DNA of 64,000 bases from Telmatactis stephensoni (Eukaryota > Cnidaria > Anthozoa > Actiniaria > Isophelliidae): contig JALIZF010001821.1 of NCBI GenBank assembly GCA_029948255.1, positions 186,001-250,000 on the forward strand, in the 5' to 3' direction. Of the stretch, positions 1-11,394 are shown piece by piece. The notes beneath the pieces are model-generated. The model ran no database searches. It was not told where the DNA came from and was given only the letters and a program-made list of their open reading frames with translations. The translations under genes were made by a program, and so were the position numbers. Every line of letters starts with the position of its first letter. Positions within the stretch are counted from its first letter, which is position 1.

Positions 1-1130
1 ATTTAAAACCGCGGGTACTTTACTAAATTTATTTTATAACAACGATTTTTCAAAGAAAAGTTGCAATATTTTTGGTTCTAAATAATACCAAGGCATGGTT
101 CTTTATTTTGTGAAAATGCCATCGTATTTGCTATTTTTGATCGCCGTTGAGACGACTGTACGTAAAGCACTAAATTGCTGCGTTTATCTCGGAATTTCGA
201 CATCCACGTCAATAATACTGTTTCTTGAAAACTGTTAAATCAATTTGTTTTTATTTTCTTGATATTAAATATTCAATCCTTTACCAGTAAGGTGTGTAAA
301 TTACAAAGGCATTGAAGTTTTTTAAGACCATTAAATAATTTTTTAAACATTGCCATATGTGCATCTCTATTCTCCGAGTTGTTGCCGGTGTTTGATTCAG
401 GCTTTATGATATACATGCCTGCATGCCTGTCGCCTTGGCGCCTCGTGCAAAAAATGCAAATACATGGAACTATTAAGTCTTCCAAGTTACCTGGACTGGT
501 GAACTACTTTCCTTCGCCTTTTTAGCCTTTAATGTGTTTTCCAGCAATATTTCACTTCTCCGTTTTCATTTTGCACAAGGAAATACCATAGTTCTAGAAA
601 CTTTAGTAAGGAACTGCTACGTACAACGTTACTCTGGATATCACTGGCGTGACTTTCCATGTATATTTGCATTTGTTGCACGAGGCGCCAAAGCGACTCA
701 CATGCAGGCATGCATAATCAAACAACAGCAACAACTCGGCGAATAGAGATGCACATATGGCAATGTTTAAAAAATTATTTAATGGTCTTAAAAAAACTTC
801 AATGCCTTTGAAATTTACACACCTTACTGGTAAAGGATTGAATATTTAATATCGAGAGAAAAAAAAAGATCTACTAGTTTTCAACACTATGTTTTCAAGA
901 AACAGTATTGTTAACAGGGATGTCGAAATTCCGAGATAAACGCGGCAATTTAGTGCTTTACGTACAGCAGTACAGTCGTCTCAACGGCGATCAAAAATAG
1001 CAAATACTATGACATTTTCACAAAATAAAGAACCATGCCTTGGTATTATTTAACACCAAAAATATTGCAATTTTTCTTTGGAAAACTATTGTTATAAAAT
1101 TTATTTAGTAAAGTGCCCGCGGTTTTAAAT
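1..1130. repeat. large foldback (inverted-repeat) element, arms about 475 bp
   Basis: Positions 1-475 are repeated in inverted orientation at about 652-1130 with scattered mismatches and small indels. The outermost bases are ATTTAAAACCGCGGG at the left and CCCGCGGTTTTAAAT at the right. The loop at about 476-651 is unrelated sequence. Short open frames in the arms are mirror images of each other and show no protein features. The left end coincides with the window edge, so the true boundary and any target duplication cannot be seen. It could be a foldback transposon or an inverted local duplication. Confidence 0.85.
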
Positions 1131-2535
1131 TTCTTCAAAGTTAAACAATTGCTCCGTTTTTTACTCAAAATCGGCTCAATAGAACGCTCTCACATTATAG
1201 ACAAACATTTGATTTACAAAGTCTCATAAACCGTTTTGCTCGTCGAGGTCTGGATTTTGAGAAAATTGGCAAAATTTCAAATCTAGTGTATAACAATTTC
1301 GATGTTAAAAAAGCTCCGATTTCAACCCAACTAGTATCATTATAAAATTTGGTCCATTTAGTAGGTGTGCGTAAAAGGTTTGGTCAACTTAATTCTGTAA
1401 CGCAATTAATAGCCGCTTCAATTCGACAACCCGCGCACTGGCGAAATTGGGTCGAGCCACCTTAGGTGTCATTAAACGATTAATTGGTGGGTGTGGCGTC
1501 ATCTCGTAAATGCTGAACGCAAAAAATATTTCAGTATTAAAGAGCGACGACGACCGACGATCATCGTTTGAAATTGGAAATGGATTATTCCTAGTTAAAG
1601 TATCTCAATGATGACTAATGCATATGAAGAATTACTTTCCCATAAACTATGTCTTTTAAGCTCATTATTCACCGATAAATTTGAATTTAAAAGCCATGAG
1701 AACAATAGGTTTGAGTAAATGACGTCAGTTACTCACAATTTGGACGCTAATATACTTGATAATTTTTATCTGTCTCTTTTGAATATAAATAAATTATGTT
1801 ACTGTGAGATTATAGATACATATAGATAGAGCCTTATAGATCCGTTCAACCGAGTTTCAATTCATTTTCAAATTTTAAATGAATTCTGGTTAAAAAAAAA
1901 ATTACCGACAATTTTACTGAATAGTTAAGCTTCTCGTCGAAAACATATGAATTCAAGCACAAGTCCAGGTTATATTCGTCGTAATACAGAAAAATGACAT
2001 CAAACGCTTTAACATATCAAACTCACTGCTAACCAAGGCCTTTATCAAGTTTTGTTGCTCACGCCTACCACAATGTCTCATTGTATTAAACGTATACAGG
2101 GTTTTTCTTGATGAGGTCTTGCCACGGTTGATACAAAACTAGGTGCCTTTACTCTTTTGCGCATGCCTGAATTTCAATTTAATTTTAGCACGACGATCGC
2201 GCAGAGCGAAATATTTCCTTTATTTTGGTACGCAATTTGTTTAGGAATTTAAACCGATTTCTATGAGTCAAATGGCTAGCTTTTTCTTAAATTTACAATT
2301 ATAAACCTCACTGCTTTCAGGAAGTTTACAATCGTCTACTTGAATCATTAACTTTAACAACGAATATAGATATGTTTTTTTGTATATATGCTTTGATTAT
2401 GGATACAAATACAAAGATATGATAACGAGAAAGAGTGAATAATGTTAATATTTCATCAAGTGTGGTTATTCCATTCTGTGTTCCTTGAGCGGAAAATAAA
2501 GTAGGTTGTTCTAATAGCAATGTTCATGATTTCTT
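1131..2535. other. AT-rich stretch without recognised feature
   Basis: I see no convincing coding frame, RNA gene or repeat structure here. It could be intron of the minus-strand exon-array gene proposed in this window, but nothing in the sequence proves it. Confidence 0.5.
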
Positions 2536-2539
2536 GTAC

Positions 2540-2590
2540 CGTTAGATTGTCGCCCATCAGAGTCCTTATCAGACGAATCTGCCACACATT
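2540..2590 (-). CDS. candidate 51-nt exon, copy B1 (diverged outlier)
   Basis: Read on the minus strand, a T-rich tract ending in TATGTTTAG is followed by 51 nt and then the donor GTACAAG. With one nucleotide carried from the preceding exon it reads E-CVADSSDKDSDGRQSN, open and with phase-1 introns on both sides. Compared with the array consensus (CVAASSDEDSDGRQSN) there are two replacements and three synonymous changes (GGA/GGG, CGG/CGA, AAT/AAC). That a distant copy keeps length, phase and both splice signals is the best argument that the unit is coding. Part of the adjacent intron (GCACAAGTTAGCAAGCAAGC) is shared with copy B18 at 52.9 kb. Function unknown. Confidence 0.6.
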
Positions 2591-2792
2591 CTAAACATAG
2601 AAAAAAACTAATCAGTTTGAATAGCACAAGTTAGCAAGCAAGCAAACCAACTAAGCAAAGAGAGGCAGATTTTTTCTTTGCCTTTTTTGGTAATTTTTTT
2701 CCAGTCTTTACATGCGCGGTTTTGCGATCCAATCCCCAGTTAGTTTTTGATTTTGTTTAACGCACAAACGACTTGGTACGCTGTATTTTCAA

Positions 2793-3078
2793 TAGCTACA
2801 ATCGGCGCCTTTTTGAATTGACACACTTGCGAAAAAATGGTCAAAATTCTACGTTTATGAATTGTGACTTTTCCCCCCTCGCCCCCTAAGCAATGTTGTC
2901 CACTGGTCAGATTCCAAGGTGGGAGACTTTTCTCACTTCAACATTGAATAAAGGGGGGGGGGGGGGGGGGGGATGACTGAATAAAACAAACTTAGTTGCC
3001 AGTGAGGAGCAATTTAGTAAGATAGGTCCTTTTCTTCCACAAATGTGTCATTCAAAAAGGCGCCGATTGTAGCATTGA
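2793..3078. mobile_element. short inverted-repeat element (MITE-like)
   Basis: GCTACAATCGGCGCCTTTTT near 2793 is mirrored by AAAAAGGCGCCGATTGTAGC ending near 3078, giving terminal inverted repeats of about 28 bp around 230 bp that include a run of about 18 G at 2955. No coding capacity. No clear target duplication was found. Confidence 0.65.
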
Positions 3079-3390
3079 AGTCACCCGTGTCATTCCGTCA
3101 TGCTATTGCCAAAATCAAATTAACGCTCCCAAATTTGTACGACATCATCGACACTATCAACAGTGCTTGCAACTGACCAAGTGACTTCCATGAGATCGCT
3201 AACAAAGGCATTTTTGTGGCTAGTGGCCTCGGAACGAGGCTCTAGCCACTATGCTATCACCCGGTGCGTGCGTGTGTGTGTAATTCGGGTTATGTTGGCA
3301 ATTTCTCCGTTTTCTTTCCGGCTACTTTCGTTGGTCTTCGAAGAGCTTCGTGAGTCTCTCGCGCCATGTTCTACCTACGAAGGCTCTAAC

Positions 3391-5886
3391 CCGGGGGGGG
3401 GACTCCGATTGTAAATGGACGGGGATGCTCGTCGTACCTTTTAGGGGTCAAAATCTGCAATCTGGTACCTTTTAGGGTGTCTCAAACTATCTAAAATAAG
3501 CATGAAAGGGACGATTTCGATGATCTGAATTGAATCTTCAAAGCACATCGATAACAAAGTGTTTCATTACTTAAATTCTTTATTATTGTTTTTGAATTGG
3601 TACCTTTTAGGGGTAGAAATCAATTGTTGCCACTCCCACTCAGGTACCTTTTAGGGGTCATTTTCAAAATTTCCGACGAGCATCAGACAGACAGAAGTGT
3701 TTTATTTGGTGTCTTATATAACTATATCTCGACATTTTTCCAAATAAGTTTATAATTAATTAAAAAAAAAAATCATTTACAATTATGAATGACAAGAACT
3801 ATCTCTTCAATACAAGATTTCTTTTAGAAAAACATTTAAACACAAACCTTGCTGCTGCTACTTGCAAATCCTTGGGCGGGTTCAGGAGTAGCAGAAACAA
3901 GTGATCGTCAGTAAGATGGCGATAATTATTATTTTGTTCCAGTAATTTTAGAAATTCGTTTCTTAGATCGGTATACAGAGGACAATAGACGAGAAAGTGC
4001 CTTTCGTCTTCTACTGCGTCAGGACAAAAGAAGCACTTTCTTTCCTCTGGTTTTCTGTATCCTCCCACATATCTACCCTTTTCAATTTCAAGATCATGGT
4101 TACTTATCCTCAACTTAGTGAAAGCTTTTCTATGTTCAAAGTTTTTAACTTCAATTAAATAGTTTTCCAAAGAGTATTCAGACTTGACAAGACGATAGGT
4201 TCTTAATTTATTTTTTTGTCCAGGGATACTCCTGTTATCATTGAAGAGTTCCCCATTCCAAACTTGCAGTTCTATATCGATCAGCCTAGTTTTAATTGCG
4301 CGAAATGCGATGGGCCCTGAGAAACTAGTATTATAATTTATCTCTGCCCACATGTTACCCAATCCACATTGATCTAAAACAGATTTTAGTTTAAAGATCC
4401 AATGTGCATTGTTACTTGAATCAATTGTTTCCCTGAGCATCAATGCGGCTAACTTTTGATTGTTTTCGCTCCTAATTAAATTAGTCCAGAATTTAATAGA
4501 CCTAAGTTTAGCATAAACATTCATTGATAGTTGGCCTATTTCGGCTAAGCACGCTGAATTAGTGGCATTCTTTCCAACTTCAAGTAACATTTTGCAAAAT
4601 TTTATATGAACTGACTCTACGGGACCGTCTTTTGATACCTCGATACCCCAGACTTCACTACCATATAAAAGGATTGGTTTAACTAATGACTCAAATAGTT
4701 TTATCGAGAGACGGGGATCCACATTAAAGTTGGGTCCCATTTCTTTTCTTAATTTGAATAGTGCTTTTAAAGATGATTTCTTTAATTCTTGTTTCGCAAT
4801 GGAAAAGTTACCAAAGGCGCTAAAAGTAATACCTAGGTATTTGTACATTCGGACATTTTCGAGAATATTCTCTTTGTAATGAAAGGTGTAATTTGTTAAT
4901 CGCTTTCCGGCCTTATTAAATATCAAAATTTTTGTCTTTTCGATGTTAACGGTTAACCCATTCAAATCACAATATATATTTAGTTTATCAAGAAGTGTTT
5001 GTAAATCTCCTGGATTTGTACAAAATAACAATAAGTCGTCCGCATAAAGAATGCAATTTAGAGTTTTCTTCCTGTGATTTTAAAGCATTCGGTAAGTCAT
5101 TCAGGAAAAGGTTGAATAGAGTAGGGCTTAGCATACAGCCCTGTTTTACCCCAGAATAACAACGAAAAGTTTCAGTTATTAATCCATCTTTCTTTATGGC
5201 TGAGCAATCATCCTCATACATAGATTTAATCATCGATAGGAATTTCCCTTTTATCCCCGCACGCTCAATTTTAGAGAAAAGGGTTTGTCTTGGAAGACAA
5301 TCGAAGGCCTTTTTAAAGTCCACGAAGCAAGTGAATAGCTTGTTTTTGTTGTGATTGTCTTTTCGTTTAACAATGCGATCAATTAAAGTTTTTAATATAA
5401 AAATTCCGTCAATTGTAGAGTGATTTTTCCTGAATCCTAACTGCTCTTGCTTGATGATGCCATTGTTCACTAGATAACAGTAAAGCCTTTGATTTAAAAT
5501 GGAAGTGAATAATTTCCCTAGGGCTGACAGCAGAGTTATGCCTCTGTAATTTTCAACATCCGCTTGGTCACCTTTCTTATGTATTGGGATAATTAATCCA
5601 ATGCGCCAATTATATGGAAAGTAGCCAGAGAGAAGAATTTTGTTGAACAAGGAAGTAAGGGGAGTGCAAAGACTTGTTTTGCCGAGCTTCAAAACTTCGT
5701 TTGGTATGTTATCCATGCCAGTTGATTTGTTAAATTTGAGTTTGTCTATTGCCTGTAATACCTCGTCTGGGATTATTTCATAGTCGAGCACTCCAGTTCG
5801 TTCAGAATCATTGTGCGATTGAGCATCTAAGGTCGCACATCCCCGTCCTCTTATATAAAGGAGTCCCCCCCCCCCCCCCCCCGGGG
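3391..5886. mobile_element. poly-G terminus inverted-repeat element (hAT-like MITE), copy A, split by a LINE
   Basis: Left end CCGGGGGGGGGACTCC at 3391, right end GGAGTCCCCCC..CCGGGG finishing at 5886. Both ends are flanked by the 8-bp direct repeat GCTCTAAC (3383-3390 and 5887-5894), a length typical of hAT superfamily duplications. The interior carries repeated TACCTTTTAGGG motifs and a near-terminal GGACGGGGATG. A second copy without the LINE occupies 50978-51306. The part from 3685 to 5820 is a later LINE insertion, so the element proper is only about 360 bp. Confidence 0.75.
3685..5820 (-). pseudogene. 5'-truncated non-LTR retrotransposon, reverse transcriptase remnant
   Basis: The minus strand encodes reverse transcriptase in two frames. 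The first part (about 5820-4988) has FVDFKKAFDCLPRQ (motif A) and GVKQGCMLSPTLFNLFLNDL (motif B). The YADDLLLF catalytic motif lies just after a frameshift near 5030, and the second frame (to 3799) continues through thumb/connection to a cysteine-rich tail CFFCPDAVEDERHFLVYCP. There is no endonuclease domain, so the element is 5'-truncated. The 3' end carries short TCTG repeats at 3682-3693. A 7-bp direct repeat GAGCATC (3678-3684, 5821-5827) brackets the insertion, which sits inside the poly-G MITE. Clade not assigned; dead through truncation and frameshift. Confidence 0.85.
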
Positions 5887-5895
5887 GCTCTAACC

Positions 5896-6964
5896 TAATC
5901 ACTAAAGCTAACGAGTTCCAATACAATTTATAATTTACAATAATAGCATGACTTCATGACTTCATCACAATTTCTAGTCTTTTCTAGTACCTTAGAAAGC
6001 TTGAATTGAATCGGCGCTTGGACAGTTTATTGCAAATATACTAAAGTTCTACTCACCAAAGGGAGAAAACAGTTGACCGAGAGATTTTTCTTTAGGAGCA
6101 CTAAATGCTTTGTGTATAAATTTTGATAAAATTTCGCCCAATTTCATGTCTAAATGGACGTATGCTGACGGAGATCCAAAGCACTTTCTCACGTGCAACT
6201 TCGTAGAGAAATAGTCTGATATTTGAACAACATTTGGACAGTCGAAGAGTTGTCATGCTGCTTTGCTTTTAAAATTATGGAATCAAAGACTAGAAATTGT
6301 GATTTTTGGGGTTAAAAATTGCGCCTCGAATAATTCACAATCTGTCTATACGAATTTCTCCAAAATTCGTATGCTGCTAGGCAAAGTCCTAAATATTAAC
6401 GTCTTGTGTGTCATTTTAAAAGTTTAGGTCGAAAAACGCGTAAAATTGCTTGGAATCTAAAACGGTGACGTCATCGTTTCCTCGGTATGGTAACCCTGAT
6501 GTAAACAAAACACACACCAATAAATATTTCAGTCTTTATGTAGTAAGTGAACGAAAGGTCATAACTGTGGGTGCATTCATGTAAGAACTACAGCCGTTTC
6601 AAGTTGACCGGTCGAGCACTAGAAAAATTGTAGGAAGCCTCCTTAACGTGCACTGGAGAAATGGTTTCAAATTGGTGAATATGTATAATTTCAAAGAAAG
6701 TAATATAAGACAAAAATTTATAACAGATGTCGTTAATTTTGACCAGTTTTGTGGCCTACTATAACTAAAACTAAATTTTCAAAAGTTCCATTTTCACGCC
6801 GAATACGTTATTTTTTCTAAAACAATTAAGTGATCGCAGAGGCAAATTAGCTATAGTTAAACTATACCTTCTCCATTTACTGTTCATCTTTGTCATTTAT
6901 GAGTAGTGGAATCATTTCTAGCGTTGTAACGTGAAAAAATGACTAAAATGTTTGCTTTTTTTAG
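5896..6964. other. non-coding stretch with one short inverted pair
   Basis: No coding region recognised. ATCACAATTTCTAGTCTTTT near 5965 recurs inverted as AAAGACTAGAAATTGTGATT near 6287, perhaps the ends of a small non-autonomous element of about 340 bp. Otherwise nothing supported. Confidence 0.35.
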
Positions 6965-8262
6965 CGAGCATCGAGCATTGACTATCGTGCATCGAGCACA
7001 GTGTATCGTGCATCGTGCATTGGCTTAAAGGCTCGATGAAAGCTCGATCTATGCTCGATGAAGGCTCGATCTAAGCTCGATGAAGGCTCGATCGATGCCC
7101 GATAAAGGCTCGATCTATGCTCGATAAAGGCTCGATCTATGCTCAATGAATGCTCAATCTAAGCTCGATGAAGGCTCGATCCATGTTCGATAAAGTCTCG
7201 ATGATAATGTAGAAGAATCATGAAAGTTTAAAGCTAGAACAGTGGAAAGAAAACGTCGAGGATAAGCACGCGGAGTTGTTTATGATGACCGTGAAAGGTA
7301 AGGAGGACGATTGCATAATGTGTGCTTCACACACAGTTCTGATTACTATAAGCTATCGCAGTCGATATTCACCATCTAATACTGGATCCGTGATGACTGT
7401 GACAACCCGAGTCCATCGCCATCTTGAAAACCGAGTGGAGGCTGGGTTTCGTAAGTTCCTTTTTTGTCTTTTTCTTTTTTTTTTTCTGCGCTTTTTCAAC
7501 CCAAATGATTTTTTTTTCAACCTTGAATTGCCATTATTTTAATTTTTCCTACAAACTTGAACAATTTCTTCTTCAAAAAAAGGAAAAAGAAATTATCGAA
7601 AAAAATATTGTTTTACGGCTGCCATCTTGAATTTAGTTGAGCGCGCGCTAGCCTGCTTAGTAAAAGTGCGCGCGAACAATGCCCGCGAACGTCCTTTATG
7701 ACAAATAAACTCCAAAAACAAGTAGGGGAGTGTAGTGTTATGTGTTGGCCGGGATATTGGAGAGCTGGCCGGTTCTAGTCCAACATCTCACCTACGTATC
7801 GTCTTTTATTTTTCCGATTCTCCATGGCAGTTGATGAAATGCAAGGAGAATGGCTCGCAGAGCAATAATATCCTTGTTTTTTTTCTGGAACCACATTGGC
7901 GATTATTTAATTATCTGTAATATTTTATTTCATTTATTCGTTGGAACAATATTTTCTCAACAACATTGGATTCTGCCGACCCTACCTAAGCATTTTATGC
8001 ATGAAACGATCGACTCACAACTGGTAGGACAATTGTAGGACGATAGGTCCATGTCGGAGTTCAATATTCTTGATCTACGCTCGATGAAGGCTCGATCTAT
8101 GCTCGATGAAGGCTCCATCTATGCTCGATAAAGGCTCGATCTATGCTCGATGAAGGCTCGATCTATGCCCGATGAAGGCTCGATCTATGCTCGATAAAAG
8201 GTCGATCTATGCTCGATGAAGGCTCGATGATAATATCGAGCATCAGTGATCGTGCATCGTGC
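6965..8262. repeat. CTCGAT minisatellite in two blocks
   Basis: Two blocks (about 6965-7205 and 8074-8240) consist of variants of a unit near 22 bp, CTCGATCTATGCTCGATGAA plus GG, bordered by GTGCATCGTGCAT motifs on the outer sides. About 870 bp of unrelated sequence (7206-8073), which includes T-rich runs and no convincing gene, separates them. Short open frames over the blocks are artefacts of the repeat. Confidence 0.8.
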
Positions 8263-8356
8263 ATTAATGCCCGATTATCGTGCGTGCCTTGGGCACGATC
8301 CTTTTTTGTCGTAATTTTGTTACGCTGCTGTGCACCAACATCGTGCGCGAGGCCTT

Positions 8357-8412
8357 TAATAATATTAAGTTTCGGTAGAGTTTGGAAACTACTCGGTCAA
8401 AATGCTAGATCC
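8357..8412 (-). mobile_element. terminal fragment of the CAGGGGCGGATCTAG element family
   Basis: This 56-bp stretch, ending CTAGATCCGCCCCTG, is the reverse complement of the left end of the element at 12759-14188, with only a few differences. The matching opposite end was not found upstream, so the copy is probably truncated, or its other end lies beyond the CTCGAT minisatellite in a diverged form. Confidence 0.7.
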
Positions 8413-9800
8413 GCCCCTGCTTTATGTTAGATTTACATTATTTAGTTGAGATTATTTCAATGGAGTGCCTGGAAACTAGCTGGATAGCTAAGCGCTTTTC
8501 CACTATCAACAAATCATTTACATTTACATTTACAGCATTAACAAACTAATTTTAATTACAAGTTTCTCGTACCATTAGATTGCCGTCCATCATCAGGAGA
8601 AGCTGCCACACATTCTAAACATAGAAAAAATTAAGCAATCAATTTGAACAGCACATGTTAGCAGTTTGAATAGCACAATATAAGTTAGCAATTTAAATAG
8701 CACAAGTTAGCAATTTGAATAGCACAAGTTAGCAATTTGAATAGCAAAAATTAGCAAATTTGAATAGCACAAGTTAGCAATTTGAATAGCACAAGTTATG
8801 TTAGATTTACATTCTTTAGTTGAGATTATTTCAGTCGAGTGCCTGGAAACTAGCTGGTATAGCTAAGCGCTTTTCAGCTATAAACAAAGCATTTACATTT
8901 ACATTTACAGCATTAATAAGCTAATTCTAATTACAAGTTTCTCGTACCATTAGATTGCCGTCCATCAGAGTCCTCATCAGACAAAGCTGCCACACATTCT
9001 AAACATAGAAAAAATTAACCAATCAATTTGAATAGCAAAAATTAGCAAATTTGATTAGCACAAGTTAGAAATTTGAATTAATAGCACAAGTTAGCAAATT
9101 GAATAGCACAAGTTAGCAATTTGAATAGCACAAGGTAGCAATTTGAATAGCACAAGTTAGCAATTTGAATAGCACAAGTTAGCAATTTGATCTGAATAGC
9201 AAAAGTTAGCAAATTTGAATAGCACAAGTTAGCAATTTGAATAGCACAAGTTATGTTAGATTTACATTCTTTAGTTGAGATTATTTCAGTCGAGTGCCTG
9301 GAAACTAGCTGGTATAGCTAAGCGCTTTTCAGCTATAAACAAAGCATTTACATTTACATTTACAGCATTAATAAGCTAATTCTAATTACAAGTTTCTCGT
9401 ACCATTAGATTGCCGTCCATCAGAGTCCTCATCAGACAAAGCTGCCACACATTCTAAACATAGAAAAAATTAACCAATCAATTTGAATAGCAAAAATTAG
9501 CAAATTTGATTAGCACAAGTTAGAAATTTGAATTAATAGCACAAGTTAGCAAATTGAATAGCACAAGTTAGCAATTTGAATAGCACAAGGTAGCAATTTG
9601 AATAGCACAAGTTAGCAATTTGATCTGAATAGCAAAAGTTAGCAAATTTGAATAGCACAAGTTAGCAATTTGAATAGCACAAGTTATGTTAGATTTACAT
9701 TCTTTAGTTGAGATTATTTCAGTCGAGTGCCTGGAAACTAGCTGGTATAGCTAAGCGCTTTTCCACTATAAACAAAGCATTTACATTTACATTTACAGCA
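8413..9800 (-). repeat. exon-array repeat, left block (three units)
   Basis: Three tandem units, the last two 461 bp apart, each contain a candidate minus-strand exon: 8573-8614 (42 nt, in-frame 9-nt deletion), 8948-8998 and 9413-9463 (both 51 nt, reading CVAALSDEDSDGRQSN). The intron part of each unit holds a nested minisatellite of a unit near 22 bp (AGCAATTTGAATAGCACAAG) and the conserved block TGCCTGGAAACTAGCTGG. The units at 8.9 and 9.4 kb are nearly identical, indicating recent tandem duplication. Confidence 0.8.
8573..8614 (-). CDS. candidate exon, copy B2, with in-frame 9-nt deletion
   Basis: Acceptor TATGTTTAG, 42 nt, donor GTACGAG on the minus strand. It reads CVAASPDDGRQSN in the shared phase. 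A deletion of exactly 9 nt relative to the 51-nt consensus preserves the frame, which supports coding constraint, though one event alone could be chance. Confidence 0.5.
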
Positions 9801-9804
9801 TTAA

Positions 9805-10647
9805 GGTAGTTCGGGACCCTTGCTACTGCGCATCTCGCGCGCGCACTCCTTTTATTAAAGAATATTCGCTTGTCCGTGTGAAGTCTGGGCACTAGCGAGT
9901 CAGCGATTGAAAACCGACGAAATTCGTTTTTTGGTAAAGAAAAATAGTATTTTATCAACCGGATTCTGTAAAAAAAAATTATCAAAACATGTTGTGCACC
10001 GTGTAAAGTAGGAGAAAAAGCTCGAGCTATAAAATTTAGGGAATATTATGAGTCGAAAAGGAGCAGAGAACAACGCTAAAATGGCTGATTTTTTGTGTTC
10101 GTTTTCGAAGATTTTTACCCTTTGTTCTTCTCTAACTCTTTTTAAAAACAATTTTTAAAAACAATTCGGTGACCCCCTGATTTTATGAATGATTTCTGCT
10201 CACAATTTTATAAACTTTTTGTATAAAGAAAAAAAATAATACTTCTATCGTTTCGATTTTGAGTAAATTTATCATTTTTCTGTCTGACCCTCCAAAAACG
10301 TGTATTCTAGAAGGCCATTTTTCGCATATTATTGTTGATCTTTCGCTTCTTTGCAAATTGTTCTGTAACAACTTAGTTCCAAGTGTTTTTCTGCATCCCA
10401 GGCTATCATTTTGTTTGCTTTTAAATACATTTGGTTGTTCCAAAATTCTTATAATTTGACCGGATATCGCGAGGCCATTTTTCGTAAAAAGATCACCAAA
10501 CACCCCGCATCTCCCCCCTCATATCTCAAGAGTGATCTCGGTGACCCCCTATCTTTATTTTACATTTTATTTCCTCCTATGCCCCTCTTTCTTTGTAGGA
10601 ATTTTGAAGGCAAGTCTATCGTAAAAATTCATGAATCCCGAACTACC
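9805..10647. mobile_element. TTAA-flanked inverted-repeat element (piggyBac-like MITE)
   Basis: TTAA at 9801-9804 and at 10648-10651 flank inverted ends GGTAGTTCGGGA and TCCCGAACTACC. Target choice and duplication of TTAA are the hallmark of the piggyBac superfamily. There is no transposase; open frames inside are short and featureless. The interior contains two copies of GGTGACCCCCT. It ends 87 bp before the Polinton. Confidence 0.7.
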
Positions 10648-10651
10648 TTAA

Positions 10652-10728
10652 GCCTGGTTTCCATATGATCGCGGACGATCGCGGTATCGCTGAGTCCACT
10701 CAAGCATACGATCGCGGACGATCGCTAG
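10652..10728. repeat. CGATCGCGG-rich motif, left flank of the Polinton
   Basis: TTTCCATATGATCGCGGACG and related CGATCGCGG blocks occur here and again directly to the right of the Polinton (34761, 35125, 35167), same orientation. The Polinton therefore landed inside or beside a member of a short repeat family. Confidence 0.6.
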
Positions 10729-10734
10729 CTCAGT

Positions 10735-10790
10735 AGTAGTATACAAATAGCGGTTCTGGGCCCGGTGCCCGCCGGTACGCGGGGTGCAAG
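10735..10790 (+). repeat. Polinton left terminal inverted repeat (56 bp)
   Basis: The first 34 bases match the reverse complement of the right end perfectly, and 51 of 56 match overall by eye; similarity ends after TGCAAG. This is short for a Polinton, whose terminal repeats are often hundreds of base pairs. Confidence 0.92.
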
Positions 10791-10965
10791 TCTTTGAGTA
10801 CTTCATGAAGTACGAGTTCAATCTTCACCAGAAGAATTGCCATTGGTTTAAGATCAAATCAACCACTACCTTCACGAACTTTACAACAATATACGCTGTG
10901 TACAAATGATTCAAGTAATGCAGGGAGTTCAAGTTATCAAGACTCACTCACTCCCCATTGCCTGA

Positions 10966-11334
10966 ACGAAAACGCTACAATTGGCAAGTCTTTTGGCGTC
11001 ATTCAACCTCAACCCTTTCTACACCAACCCTCCTAATTACCGTATATCCTGGGAAAACAGTTTTCACTATGCACAATCACAGTGTTGCTTCGTTTCTGGA
11101 GTTGATAGTGAGAAGACCGTCGTCATACTACCTACAACGACATGTTATTTCTCCATGTATACAGGGGAAAGAAACATTCACCAGTCCCGAAAGTGGTATT
11201 CGAAAAGCTTTCCTACTGCACAAGAGATGTTGTGAACAGAACATTTGATCTGTCCAATCTCTCAATACGACGAGTACTGGACATCATTGTTTGAGGTGCA
11301 CAGGCGCTACCATGAAACAAAAGAAAATCTTTAA
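10966..11334 (+). pseudogene. unrecognised Polinton open stretch, one in-frame stop
   Basis: An open frame runs from just after a TGA at 10963 to a TAA at 11332, interrupted once by TGA at 11233. No ATG lies at its start. Visible content: an aromatic- and Asn-rich beginning (LNPFYTNPPNYRISWENSF), then CCFVSGV and a Tyr/Trp-rich end. I do not recognise the family. It sits between the left terminal repeat and the next unknown frame, where Polintons often carry lineage-specific accessory genes. It might be continuous with the downstream frame before decay, but this cannot be shown here. Confidence 0.35.
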
Positions 11335-11394
11335 ATACTCGACGGTTTATAAAAGATACCTCACAACCCAAAACCTATCAAATGATCTTTAGCA

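Noticed and set aside
7276..8038. Short open frames between the CTCGAT blocks
   Set aside because: Phe-rich translations of T-runs without any domain or codon pattern.
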